Of a DNA stretch of 26,937 nt, positions 1 to 7,423 are shown one piece after another; position 1 is the first letter of the stretch, and each line of letters opens with the position of its first letter. The position numbers and the translations under genes were made by a program. Origin of the DNA: DAIPXZ01 sp036782995 (GTDB taxonomy: Bacteria > Bacillota > Clostridia > Saccharofermentanales > Saccharofermentanaceae); NCBI GenBank assembly GCA_036782995.1, contig DAIPXZ010000016.1, positions 1 to 26,937 on the forward strand, given 5' to 3'. The notes beneath the pieces were generated by a model, which searched no databases, was not told the DNA's origin, and was given only the letters and a program-made list of their open reading frames with translations.

Positions 1-28
1 ACCTAATTGTATGAAATCTGCGATTTCT

Positions 29-2653
29 TTACTTGCTTTTTATTGCAGCCTGTGCCGCAGCCAATCTGGCAATCGGAACACGGAATGGAGAACAAGAAAC
101 ATAGGTAAGACCGAGCGTATTGCAGAACTCAACAGACGTCGGGTCTCCACCATGCTCACCGCAAATGCCGACATGGAGGTCAGGACGAACGCCCTTACCA
201 AGCTTAATCGCCATGCTCATGAGCTTGCCAACACCATTTTGATCAAGACGAGCAAATGGGTCGCTCTCGAAAATCTTCGAGTAGTAATACGCATTGAGGA
301 ACTTACCAGCATCATCACGAGAGAAGCCATAAGTCATTTGCGTTAAGTCGTTGGTACCGAAGCAGAAGAATTGAGCTTCCGTAGCAATCTCGTCAGCTGT
401 CAAAGCCGCACGCGGGATTTCAATCATAGTTCCTACTTCGTATTTCAGGTCGATACCTGCATTCTTAATGAGCTCGTCTGCTGTAGAAACTACCACGTTC
501 TTGACGACCTTCAATTCTTTGATTTCGCAAATCAACGGAATCATGATTTCCGGAACAAGATCCCAGTCAGGATGATTCTTCTTTACGTTAATCGCCGCTT
601 TAATAATGGCCTTCGTCTGCATACGTGCGATTTCAGGATAAGTAACAGCCAAACGGCATCCGCGGTGACCCATCATCGGGTTAAACTCATGGAGAGAATT
701 GATGATGGACTTAATCGTATCCACCGATTTTCCCTGTGTTTTCGCGAGAAGCTCGATGTCTGCTTCTTCTGTTGGTACGAACTCATGAAGCGGTGGATCC
801 AAGAAACGAATGGTTACCGGATAGCCCTCGAGTGCTTCATAAAGTGCTTCAAAGTCTGCTTGTTGTACTGGCTCGATTTTGCTCAGGGCAGCTTCGCGCT
901 CTTCAATTGTATCCGCGCAAATCATTTCACGGAAAGCCGCGATACGATCTGCTTCGAAGAACATATGCTCTGTGCGGCAAAGACCGATACCCTCGGCGCC
1001 GAGCTCGCGAGCCTTCTTTGCATCACGTGGTGTATCAGCATTGGTACGAACCTTCATGGTGCGGAACTTATCTGCAAGACCCATGATGCGGCCGAACTCA
1101 CCAGCGATAGTCGCATCAACCGTTGGGATGATGCCGTCATAGATGTTACCGGTAGAACCGTCGATGGAAATGGAGTCACCTTCGACGAATTTTTTTCCGG
1201 CTAATGTGAATGTCTTGTTTGCTTCGTCCATAGCAATTTCGGAGCAACCCGAAACGCAGCATGTACCCATACCACGAGCAACAACAGCAGCGTGTGAGGT
1301 CATACCGCCACGAACGGTCAGAATACCCTGTGCTGCCTTCATGCCAGTAATATCTTCCGGTGAAGTCTCAAGACGAACGAGAACGACCTTCTTGCCTTGT
1401 GCCTTTGCTTTTTCTGCATCTTCTGCAGAGAAAACGATAGATCCGCAAGCAGCTCCCGGAGAAGCGCCGAGGCCCTTACCGATTGCCTTTGCCGCCTTCA
1501 ATGCAGCAATATCAAATTGTGGGTGGAGAAGAGTATCAAGGTTACGTGGCTCAATCATGAGCACCGCCTGTTCTTCCGTAATCATGCCCTCATCAACGAG
1601 GTCACATGCAATTTTCAAAGCAGCCTGTGCGGTACGCTTACCATTACGGGTCTGAAGCATGTAGAGCTTCTTGTCCTCAATCGTGAACTCCATGTCTTGC
1701 ATGTCGTGGTAATGGTTTTCGAGAGTGTTACAAATCTCAACGAATTGGTTATACACTTCCGGCATTACTTCTTTTAATTGGTCGATTTTTTGTGGTGTGC
1801 GAACACCGGCAACAACATCCTCGCCCTGTGCGTTCATCAAGAACTCACCCATGAGCTTCTTTTCGCCGGTAGCTGGGTCACGAGTAAATGCAACGCCCGT
1901 ACCGGATGTCTCGCCCAAGTTACCGAAAGCCATCATCTGTACGTTAACAGCGGTTCCCCATGAATATGGAATATCATTATCACGACGATAAACATTTGCA
2001 CGCGGGTTGTCCCAAGAACGGAAAACTGCTTTTATAGCGCCCATCAATTGATCGACCGGATCGCTTGGGAAATCCTCGCCAATTTTCAGGCGATATTCTG
2101 CTTTGAACTGACCGGCAAGAGTCTTCAAATCATCAGCCGTCAAGTCAACGTCCTGTGTGATTCCCTTTTCGATCTTCATCTTGTCGATGAGCTCCTCGAA
2201 ATACTTCTTGCCGACTTCCATAACAACGTCGGAATACATCTGGATAAAACGACGATAGCAGTCATATGCCCAGCGTGCATTGCCGGACTTCTTTGCCATA
2301 ACCTCGACAACCTTCTCATTAAGACCAAGGTTCAAAATTGTATCCATCATGCCCGGCATAGAAGCGCGTGCACCGGAACGAACGGAAACGAGAAGCGGAT
2401 TCTCATCATCACCGAACTTCTTGCCGGTAATTTCTTCCATCTTCTTAATATTTTCCATGATTTCGGCCTGAATCGCAGAATTAATCTGCTTTCCATCCTC
2501 ATAATATTGGGTGCAGGCTTCGGTTGAAATTGTGAAGCCTTGCGGTACAGGAAGTCCGAGACCTGTCATTTCGGCAAGGTTCGCACCCTTACCGCCGAGC
2601 AGATTTCTCATCCCCGCATTACCTTCGGTAAACAAATACACATACTTTGTCAT
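29..2653 (-). CDS. ppdK: Pyruvate, phosphate dikinase
   Basis: Cytosolic enzyme interconverting pyruvate, ATP and phosphate with PEP, AMP and pyrophosphate, used by many anaerobic Firmicutes in PPi-linked glycolysis. The 874-residue product matches the usual family length. An N-terminal ATP-grasp-type nucleotide-binding region (about 1-340) is followed by the swivelling phosphohistidine domain with GGMTSHAAVVARG, placing the catalytic His at 454. A C-terminal PEP/pyruvate barrel ends with CGEHGGDP, whose Cys is residue 831, as in the Clostridium symbiosum enzyme. An in-frame ATG six codons further upstream lies inside the Shine-Dalgarno sequence (GGAGGA), so I chose the ATG at 2653. The gene follows glyS by about 105 bases with no clear terminator or promoter between them, so cotranscription is possible. 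The Thr next to the catalytic His (452) is the site that regulatory PPDK kinases modify in relatives. Confidence 0.97.
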   Translation of the reverse strand: MTKYVYLFTEGNAGMRNLLGGKGANLAEMTGLGLPVPQGFTISTEACTQYYEDGKQINSAIQAEIMENIKKMEEITGKKFGDDENPLLVSVRSGARASMPGMMDTILNLGLNEKVVEVMAKKSGNARWAYDCYRRFIQMYSDVVMEVGKKYFEELIDKMKIEKGITQDVDLTADDLKTLAGQFKAEYRLKIGEDFPSDPVDQLMGAIKAVFRSWDNPRANVYRRDNDIPYSWGTAVNVQMMAFGNLGETSGTGVAFTRDPATGEKKLMGEFLMNAQGEDVVAGVRTPQKIDQLKEVMPEVYNQFVEICNTLENHYHDMQDMEFTIEDKKLYMLQTRNGKRTAQAALKIACDLVDEGMITEEQAVLMIEPRNLDTLLHPQFDIAALKAAKAIGKGLGASPGAACGSIVFSAEDAEKAKAQGKKVVLVRLETSPEDITGMKAAQGILTVRGGMTSHAAVVARGMGTCCVSGCSEIAMDEANKTFTLAGKKFVEGDSISIDGSTGNIYDGIIPTVDATIAGEFGRIMGLADKFRTMKVRTNADTPRDAKKARELGAEGIGLCRTEHMFFEADRIAAFREMICADTIEEREAALSKIEPVQQADFEALYEALEGYPVTIRFLDPPLHEFVPTEEADIELLAKTQGKSVDTIKSIINSLHEFNPMMGHRGCRLAVTYPEIARMQTKAIIKAAINVKKNHPDWDLVPEIMIPLICEIKELKVVKNVVVSTADELIKNAGIDLKYEVGTMIEIPRAALTADEIATEAQFFCFGTNDLTQMTYGFSRDDAGKFLNAYYYSKIFESDPFARLDQNGVGKLMSMAIKLGKGVRPDLHVGICGEHGGDPTSVEFCNTLGLTYVSCSPFRVPIARLAAAQAAIKSK

Positions 2654-2758
2654 CGGTAAAACATCCTCCATTTAAATTATTTCAGACTGTTCTGATGTCA
2701 CTCTCCGAAAGAGTCGTGTTCGGCCTACGGTGTCGATGCAACATCTGTCCAGTAAGAA

Positions 2759-4174
2759 TCAAAAATCAAACTTGCCCTTGAAGAATTCGCCCAGGGCGGC
2801 GATTGGGAAACGAACATTTCCCGGTGCATACTCGACCTTTTTCATCGAATCACGCTCACGGATTTCTACGCAGCCATCATTTTCGGAATCAAAATCGTAA
2901 ACCACGCAATACGGTGTTCCGATTTCATCCTGACGACGATAACGCTTACCAATGGATTGACGATCGTCGAATTCGCAAAGATAATCCTTCGAGAGCGTGG
3001 TGAAAATCTCCTCAGCCTTCTCGGACAGCTTTGCAGACAGTGGCAAAATACCAATCTTAATCGGAGCCAATGCCGGATGGAAATGCATAACGGTACGAAC
3101 ATCTCCCTCACCCAAATCTTCTTCGTCATAGGCCGCGATGATGAAAGCCAATGTCGCACGATCGACACCGAGTGACGGCTCGATAACGTACGGTACATAC
3201 TTTTCATTCTTTTGCGGATCGAAATAGGTCAAATCTTCCTTGGAATACGTCTGATGTTGCTTTAAGTCGTAATCGGTACGATCGGCAATACCCCAGAGCT
3301 CGCCCCAGCCAGTACCAAACGGGAATCGGAATTCGAAGTCCGTTGTCGCCTTGGAATAGAATGCGAGTTCTTCTTTCGCATGGTCACGTGTCCGTAAGTC
3401 CTCTTTCTTGAGGCCCAATCCGGTCAGCCATTCGTAGCAATAATTCTTCCAATAATTGAACCACTCGAGGTCTGTGCCCGGCTCGCAGAAGAACTCCATC
3501 TCCATTTGTTCGAACTCACGCAGACGATAAATAAAGTTACCCGGAGTGATTTCGTTTCGGAATGCTTTACCAATCTGGCAAATACCGAAAGGAATCTTCT
3601 TTCTCGAAGAACGTTGCACATTTTTGAAGTTGACGAAAATACCCTGTGCGGTTTCAGGACGAAGATATACTTCGGACTTGCTGTCTTCAGTAACGCCCAT
3701 GAAGGTCTTAAACATAAGATTAAACTTACGAATATCTGTGAAATTGTGTCCGCCACATTGCGGGCAAGGGATATTCTTTTCATTGATATAGTTGACTAAT
3801 TGCTCCTCGGACCAACCCTCGACGGATTCATTGATACCGTTTTCATGATTGTAGTCTTCGATGAGATTATCAGCGCGCTGTCTGGATTTGCATTGCTTGC
3901 AATCGATAAGCGGATCGGAGAAGCCACCGACGTGACCCGATGCGACCCATACCTGCGGGTTCATAAGAATCGCGCAATCAATACCGACATTATAAGGGCT
4001 TTCCTGAACGAATTTCTTCCACCAAGCCGCCTTAACATTATTCTTCAATTGAACTCCGAGCGGGCCGTAGTCCCAGCTATTTGCCAAGCCGCCATAAATA
4101 TCCGAACCCGGATATACGAAACCGCGTGTCTTGGCAAGGGATACGATACGATCCATTGACATTTCCTGACCCAT
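2759..4174 (-). CDS. glyS: Glycyl-tRNA synthetase, single-chain (alpha2) type
   Basis: Class II aminoacyl-tRNA synthetase that charges tRNA-Gly. The 471-residue chain is the homodimeric form, not the separate GlyQ/GlyS alpha-beta form. The N-terminus carries the family signature GFVYPGSDIYGGLANSWDYG. Two CxxC pairs (CKQCK and CPQCG) in the first third are consistent with a metal-binding insertion. Motif 2 is seen as FRNEITPGNFIYRLREFEQ and motif 3 as EPSLGVDRATLAF. A C-terminal anticodon-binding domain begins around APIKIGILPL. The ATG shares one base with the rpoZ stop (TGATG), and GAGG or GGAGG lies just upstream; further in-frame ATGs at codons 5 and 7 are possible alternatives. No T-box leader can sit before it because rpoZ is directly adjacent, so glyS probably depends on the upstream operon promoter. 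Confidence 0.95.
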   Translation of the reverse strand: MGQEMSMDRIVSLAKTRGFVYPGSDIYGGLANSWDYGPLGVQLKNNVKAAWWKKFVQESPYNVGIDCAILMNPQVWVASGHVGGFSDPLIDCKQCKSRQRADNLIEDYNHENGINESVEGWSEEQLVNYINEKNIPCPQCGGHNFTDIRKFNLMFKTFMGVTEDSKSEVYLRPETAQGIFVNFKNVQRSSRKKIPFGICQIGKAFRNEITPGNFIYRLREFEQMEMEFFCEPGTDLEWFNYWKNYCYEWLTGLGLKKEDLRTRDHAKEELAFYSKATTDFEFRFPFGTGWGELWGIADRTDYDLKQHQTYSKEDLTYFDPQKNEKYVPYVIEPSLGVDRATLAFIIAAYDEEDLGEGDVRTVMHFHPALAPIKIGILPLSAKLSEKAEEIFTTLSKDYLCEFDDRQSIGKRYRRQDEIGTPYCVVYDFDSENDGCVEIRERDSMKKVEYAPGNVRFPIAALGEFFKGKFDF

Positions 4175-4623
4175 CAGACCTCATCCTCCGTCTCAGAAGC
4201 TACATCCTCGGCATCGTCGATTACTTCCGTTGCATCTTCTGCCTCTTCAGTAATTTCAGATACTTCTTCTGCATTCTCATCCGTATTGGATTCGTCTTCG
4301 GAAGCCTCTTCCTTTTTCATTGCCAGCTCGTTCTCTGTCATCTCCAAAAGAGCCTGATTCTCGGCCGCTTCTTTTGCCAAGCGACGAGCCTCTTCAATTT
4401 CCGGACGAAGTGGAACGAATGGTTCATGGATACCCTCCACGCCGATAACCGCATCTGCAGCAATCTCTTCGCAAGCAAGGGTAACAAGATTTGGTGTATC
4501 CTCCTCGATCATGGGTTGAGCCCCGTCAACGAGCTGACGTGCACGCTTTGCAACGAGCATCGCCAAAGAATAGCGGCATTCCGCCTTCGGTAATAAGTCT
4601 TCAATCGGTGGTTTTACAAGCAT
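4174..4623 (-). CDS. rpoZ: RNA polymerase omega subunit with long acidic C-terminal tail
   Basis: Omega stabilises assembly of the bacterial RNA polymerase beta-prime subunit. Residues 1 to about 75 show the core: MLVKPPIEDLLPKAECRYSL, then VAKRARQL and NLVTLACEEIAA. The position in yicC-remA-gmk-rpoZ is the standard Firmicutes order. The protein has 149 residues, roughly twice the usual 65-90. Residues 75-104 are a charged, probably helical segment. Residues 105-149 form a tail with 23 Asp/Glu among 45 residues and no Lys or Arg. The start has a good AAGGAGG site with 7-8 base spacing. The stop overlaps the glyS ATG by one base, so translation is probably coupled. The identity of the core is firm; the role of the tail is unknown. 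Confidence 0.93.
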   Translation of the reverse strand: MLVKPPIEDLLPKAECRYSLAMLVAKRARQLVDGAQPMIEEDTPNLVTLACEEIAADAVIGVEGIHEPFVPLRPEIEEARRLAKEAAENQALLEMTENELAMKKEEASEDESNTDENAEEVSEITEEAEDATEVIDDAEDVASETEDEV

Positions 4624-4727
4624 AATATGCCTCCTTAAAAAATATCCCTTTTCAACTGGTTCTTCTTATCTTTGGCTTGAAAAGCGCAAATGCGGCAATG
4701 CAAGCGACCATGCTAATTTCAATTCGC

Positions 4728-5327
4728 TTATTGGTATTGCTCCAAAAGCGATGTGTTGCGGCTATACCGCAAGTGTTCCGCGCGCAATATCGCGATGATG
4801 GATGCGGCGGTCTCTTCCACCACATCATTGACAACGACGTAATCGAAGCGATTCGCCTTCGCAATCTCGCCCTTCGCTTCGGAAAGGCGCTTCTCGATTA
4901 ATTCTACCGACTCCGTACCGCGGCCTGTCAATCGTGTCCGTAATGCATCGAGTGTAGGTGGCAGAAGAAATATCGTCACTGCCTCGTCATACTTATCCTT
5001 CAATGCCATACTGCCGGCCACCGTCAAATCCAGAAGCACATCCTTGCCTTCGCTTGTCATCTTCATAAGCGGCGTAAGCGGTGTACCATAGAAATTGCCC
5101 ACGTATTCGTCATATTCCAGTATTTCGCCTTCCTCTGCCATGCGAAGAAATTCGTCCTTCGTACGGAAAAAGTATTCAACGCCTTCCTGTTCAGCACCGC
5201 GTTTGGGACGCGATGTCACCGAAATGGAATGACCAATCTCCGGTAGCTTTTCACGCACTGCCGCAATGACAGTGCCCTTACCCACTCCTGATGGTCCCGA
5301 TATCGATAGTAACAATCCCTTACTCAT
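4728..5327 (-). CDS. gmk: Guanylate kinase
   Basis: Phosphorylates GMP to GDP with ATP. The product is 199 residues from the chosen start, close to family length. The P-loop GPSGVGKGT is at residues 11-19, followed by SVTSRPKRGAEQEGVEYFF (the GMP-binding region with Ser/Arg and Glu/Tyr contacts) and FYGTP. The C-terminal part includes RLSEAKGEI and the core-ending FDYVVVND. I chose the second in-frame Met (MSKGLLLSISG) because GAGG lies six bases upstream of it, while the first ATG (5339) overlaps that site. It sits between remA and rpoZ, the classic Firmicutes arrangement. The 104 bases between its stop and rpoZ hold the rpoZ ribosome binding site and no other gene I can support. Confidence 0.96.
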   Translation of the reverse strand: MSKGLLLSISGPSGVGKGTVIAAVREKLPEIGHSISVTSRPKRGAEQEGVEYFFRTKDEFLRMAEEGEILEYDEYVGNFYGTPLTPLMKMTSEGKDVLLDLTVAGSMALKDKYDEAVTIFLLPPTLDALRTRLTGRGTESVELIEKRLSEAKGEIAKANRFDYVVVNDVVEETAASIIAILRAEHLRYSRNTSLLEQYQ

Positions 5328-5385
5328 TTCATGCCTCACTCACATTCGTCTTCTTTTACCACTTCGGATTATCGAAAACGAAATA

Positions 5386-5622
5386 CTATTCTTTTTCCAG
5401 CTCCTGTGTGACTTCCTCCACCGTCATCGATGATAAAACCACATGCTCACTGTCCATAACCAAAACGGCCTTGCACTTCTTGCCTGAAGAGGCATCAATC
5501 AGCGTTCCGCGGTCGCGTGCATCCTGAACGAGACGGCGTACCGGCGCAGATTCTGCACCCACGACGCAAATCAAGCGTTCTTTCGAAACTATATTGCCAA
5601 AACCGACCTTAATAAATGCCAT
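5386..5622 (-). CDS. remA: RemA family extracellular-matrix regulator (DUF370)
   Basis: Small DNA-binding protein that in Bacillus subtilis activates biofilm matrix and osmoprotection genes. The 78-residue sequence follows the family closely: FIKVGFGNIVSKERLICVV, then ESAPVRRLVQDARDRGTLID and AVLVMDSEHVVLSS. It lies between yicC and gmk, as in B. subtilis, with 60 bases to yicC and about 58 to gmk. The Arg residues in the ARDRG block are those implicated in DNA contact in the family. In clostridia that make no known matrix the targets are undefined, so the biological role here is inference. Confidence 0.93.
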   Translation of the reverse strand: MAFIKVGFGNIVSKERLICVVGAESAPVRRLVQDARDRGTLIDASSGKKCKAVLVMDSEHVVLSSMTVEEVTQELEKE

Positions 5623-5682
5623 GTTCTCTTCCTTTACCGTTTCCGTCGTGCTCGTTTCGAAGCAACGCTTCGGAGGTGTGTC

Positions 5683-6570
5683 TTATGCCAAGTTCTGTAT
5701 CTGCTCGCGAATCTTTTCGAGTTCGTTCTTCATCGCAAGCACGTTATTTGTTATTTCCAAATCATTGGCCTTCGAACCGATTGTATTTACCTCTCGATTC
5801 ATCTCTTGAAGCAGAAAATCCAATCGTTTTCCAATGCTGCCTTCGTCATGCAAGGTCGAAGAAAGCTGTGCAATATGACTCGTAAGACGTGTGACTTCTT
5901 CATCAATCGCACAACGGTCGGCAAATATTGCAACTTCGGCATCACGCCGAGCCTCGTCAAAATAAAGCCCCGTAGTATCCGCCAAGAGTTCTTCCATGCG
6001 AGCCATGAGCTTCGCTCGGAATTCTTGCGGAACGAGCGGAGCACGTTCACTGACCTGTTGATGCAGAGCGGAGAAAACCTTAAGCTTCTCGTCCAAATCC
6101 GCCACGAGGCGATTCCCTTCAATGCGGCGCATATTCGAAATCGCAGAAAGTGCCATATCAAGCACCGAGAAGAGCTCCTTCTCCATTTCTTCTTCCGTGC
6201 ATGTTACCGCACGCGAAGTAAGAACATCCTGCATTCGGGCGATATCATAAGAAGAGGTGTGATCCTCACGACCGGTTGCAGCTGCTATCTCTTGAATGGC
6301 GTCAGAATATGCCTTCGCTAATCCGAGATTCGCTTCAACCGTAGTATTGCCGTCACCGACATCTTCAATAGTCACAAAAACATCAATTTTACCGCGTACC
6401 AATGCAGCAGTAACACGTTCTCTGATTTTAGGGTCGAACACCAAGTAGGCACGTGGCATACGCAATTGAATATCGCAATAGCGATTATTGACCGACTTAA
6501 TTTCCACGCAATAGCGACGAGTAGTAAAAACTGATTCGGCGCGGCCGAAGCCAGTCATGCTGATTGCCAT
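5683..6570 (-). CDS. yicC: YicC/YloC family endoribonuclease
   Basis: Member of the YicC/YloC stress-associated endoribonuclease family. The 295-residue protein starts MAISMTGFGRAES, the canonical family N-terminus, and ends with the conserved C-terminal domain (GKRLDFLLQEMNREVNTIGS, then ELEKIREQIQNL). The middle contains the typical VNNRYCDIQLRMPR and RGKIDVFV stretches. A longer reading from 6603 would add eleven residues unlike the family, whereas the ATG at 6570 has AAGGAG five to seven bases upstream. It is the first gene of yicC-remA-gmk-rpoZ, and a promoter candidate lies about 100 bases upstream. Family membership is firm; the cellular RNA target cannot be read here. Confidence 0.94.
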   Translation of the reverse strand: MAISMTGFGRAESVFTTRRYCVEIKSVNNRYCDIQLRMPRAYLVFDPKIRERVTAALVRGKIDVFVTIEDVGDGNTTVEANLGLAKAYSDAIQEIAAATGREDHTSSYDIARMQDVLTSRAVTCTEEEMEKELFSVLDMALSAISNMRRIEGNRLVADLDEKLKVFSALHQQVSERAPLVPQEFRAKLMARMEELLADTTGLYFDEARRDAEVAIFADRCAIDEEVTRLTSHIAQLSSTLHDEGSIGKRLDFLLQEMNREVNTIGSKANDLEITNNVLAMKNELEKIREQIQNLA

Positions 6571-6665
6571 AAATTGTCTCCTTGTCATCCCGAATTTACT
6601 CAAAAAAGAATCAAAAAGAATGAAACAACTCGAAAAAAATGTTGTTCATTTCATCCGTACACGCC

Positions 6666-6694
6666 ATTATATCGCGAATCGAAAAATCGCGCAA
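6666..6694 (-). promoter_or_regulatory. Promoter candidate for the yicC operon
   Basis: On the minus strand, TTGCGC (6689-6694) and a perfect TATAAT (6666-6671) are separated by exactly 17 bases. The site sits just after the terminator of the metallophosphoesterase gene and about 95 bases before the yicC start, so it is well placed to drive yicC-remA-gmk-rpoZ and perhaps glyS and ppdK. The -35 matches only its TTG half. Confidence 0.65.
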
Positions 6695-6699
6695 GTCAC

Positions 6700-6733
6700 A
6701 AAAAACCGTTTTTTCTTAGAGCCGCAACGGTTT
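6700..6733 (-). terminator. Intrinsic terminator of the uvrC/phosphoesterase unit
   Basis: On the minus strand AAACCGTT (6726-6733) pairs with AACGGTTT (6703-6710), and the transcript continues into a U-rich run. The upstream arm is part of the last codons of the metallophosphoesterase gene (Lys-Pro-Leu), and the stop codon lies in the loop. Confidence 0.7.
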
Positions 6734-7423
6734 AAAGGAAATATAATCTGCCGAAATTAGTCGATATTCGGTTCCATTTCGCACTCCTTCAAATGCTTTT
6801 TTATGCCCACGGCCGTGAATATGCCCATAAACGCAAACATCGACGTGATATTTTTCCAAAAGAAGAGAAAAATCTGTGTCTCGATTCGGATCAGTAATCG
6901 GCGGATAATGAAGCATCACCACAAGCCTTCCATCAATCGAAGAAAGCAGCTCCGTCCCACAAATCAACGAACGTTCAAGTCGACCAAGTTCTCGTTCATA
7001 GACTGTGCGATCACTTGTTTTCCATTCGGTATTATCCGGAAGAATCCAGCCACGAGTTCCGCAAACAGCGGTGTCGTCAACGAGAAACGCATTGTTTTTG
7101 AGGAGCGACATGGTCGTCAAGCCATGCGTTTGCAAGAAGTCTTCGACACGGCCGTTCGTCCCCCACCAATAATCGTGATTCCCTTTAGAAAGAATCTTTT
7201 TACCGGGAAGCGAGTCGAGGAACTGTAAATCCATAAGCGCCTCCTCCATTGTCATGCCCCAAGAGATATCACCCGGCACCAATACGGTGTCTGTCTCCTT
7301 GACCATCGCACGCCACGCCTCATTTATTCGTTTTTCATGATCGCGCCACGAATCTCCAAACACATCCATCGGCTTATTTGTCGACAAAGATAGGTGTAGG
7401 TCCGCCATAGCAAAAAGACTCAT
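6716..7423 (-). CDS. Calcineurin-like metallophosphoesterase
   Basis: Predicted cytosolic phosphohydrolase with a two-metal centre. All signature blocks are visible in 235 residues: ADLHLS (DxH) near the start, VPGDISWG (GD), SKGNHDYWWG (GNHD), MLHYPP and YGHIHG (GHxH). The overall pattern resembles the COG1768 group of uncharacterised phosphohydrolases. The ATG overlaps the end of uvrC by four bases (ATGA), so the two are translationally coupled. There is no signal peptide. The substrate cannot be predicted; linkage to a repair gene could be incidental. Confidence 0.9.
   Translation of the reverse strand: MSLFAMADLHLSLSTNKPMDVFGDSWRDHEKRINEAWRAMVKETDTVLVPGDISWGMTMEEALMDLQFLDSLPGKKILSKGNHDYWWGTNGRVEDFLQTHGLTTMSLLKNNAFLVDDTAVCGTRGWILPDNTEWKTSDRTVYERELGRLERSLICGTELLSSIDGRLVVMLHYPPITDPNRDTDFSLLLEKYHVDVCVYGHIHGRGHKKAFEGVRNGTEYRLISADYISFKPLRL

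Noticed and set aside
10..25. GAAATC/GATTTC hairpin just after the ppdK stop
   Set aside because: The stem is short and AT-rich and no T run follows on the minus strand, so it is not a convincing terminator.
371..1204. A 277-codon plus-strand open frame antisense to ppdK, and several similar long frames over other genes
   Set aside because: They run exactly opposite well-conserved minus-strand genes, have no ribosome binding sites and no recognisable protein features, so they are shadows.
4175..4260. Possible T-box leader for glyS
   Set aside because: The region before glyS is rpoZ coding sequence with a one-base gene overlap, leaving no room for a leader.
4652..4864. A 70-codon minus-strand frame between gmk and rpoZ
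   Set aside because: It overlaps the gmk 3' end in another frame, has no ribosome binding site and lacks protein-like conservation.
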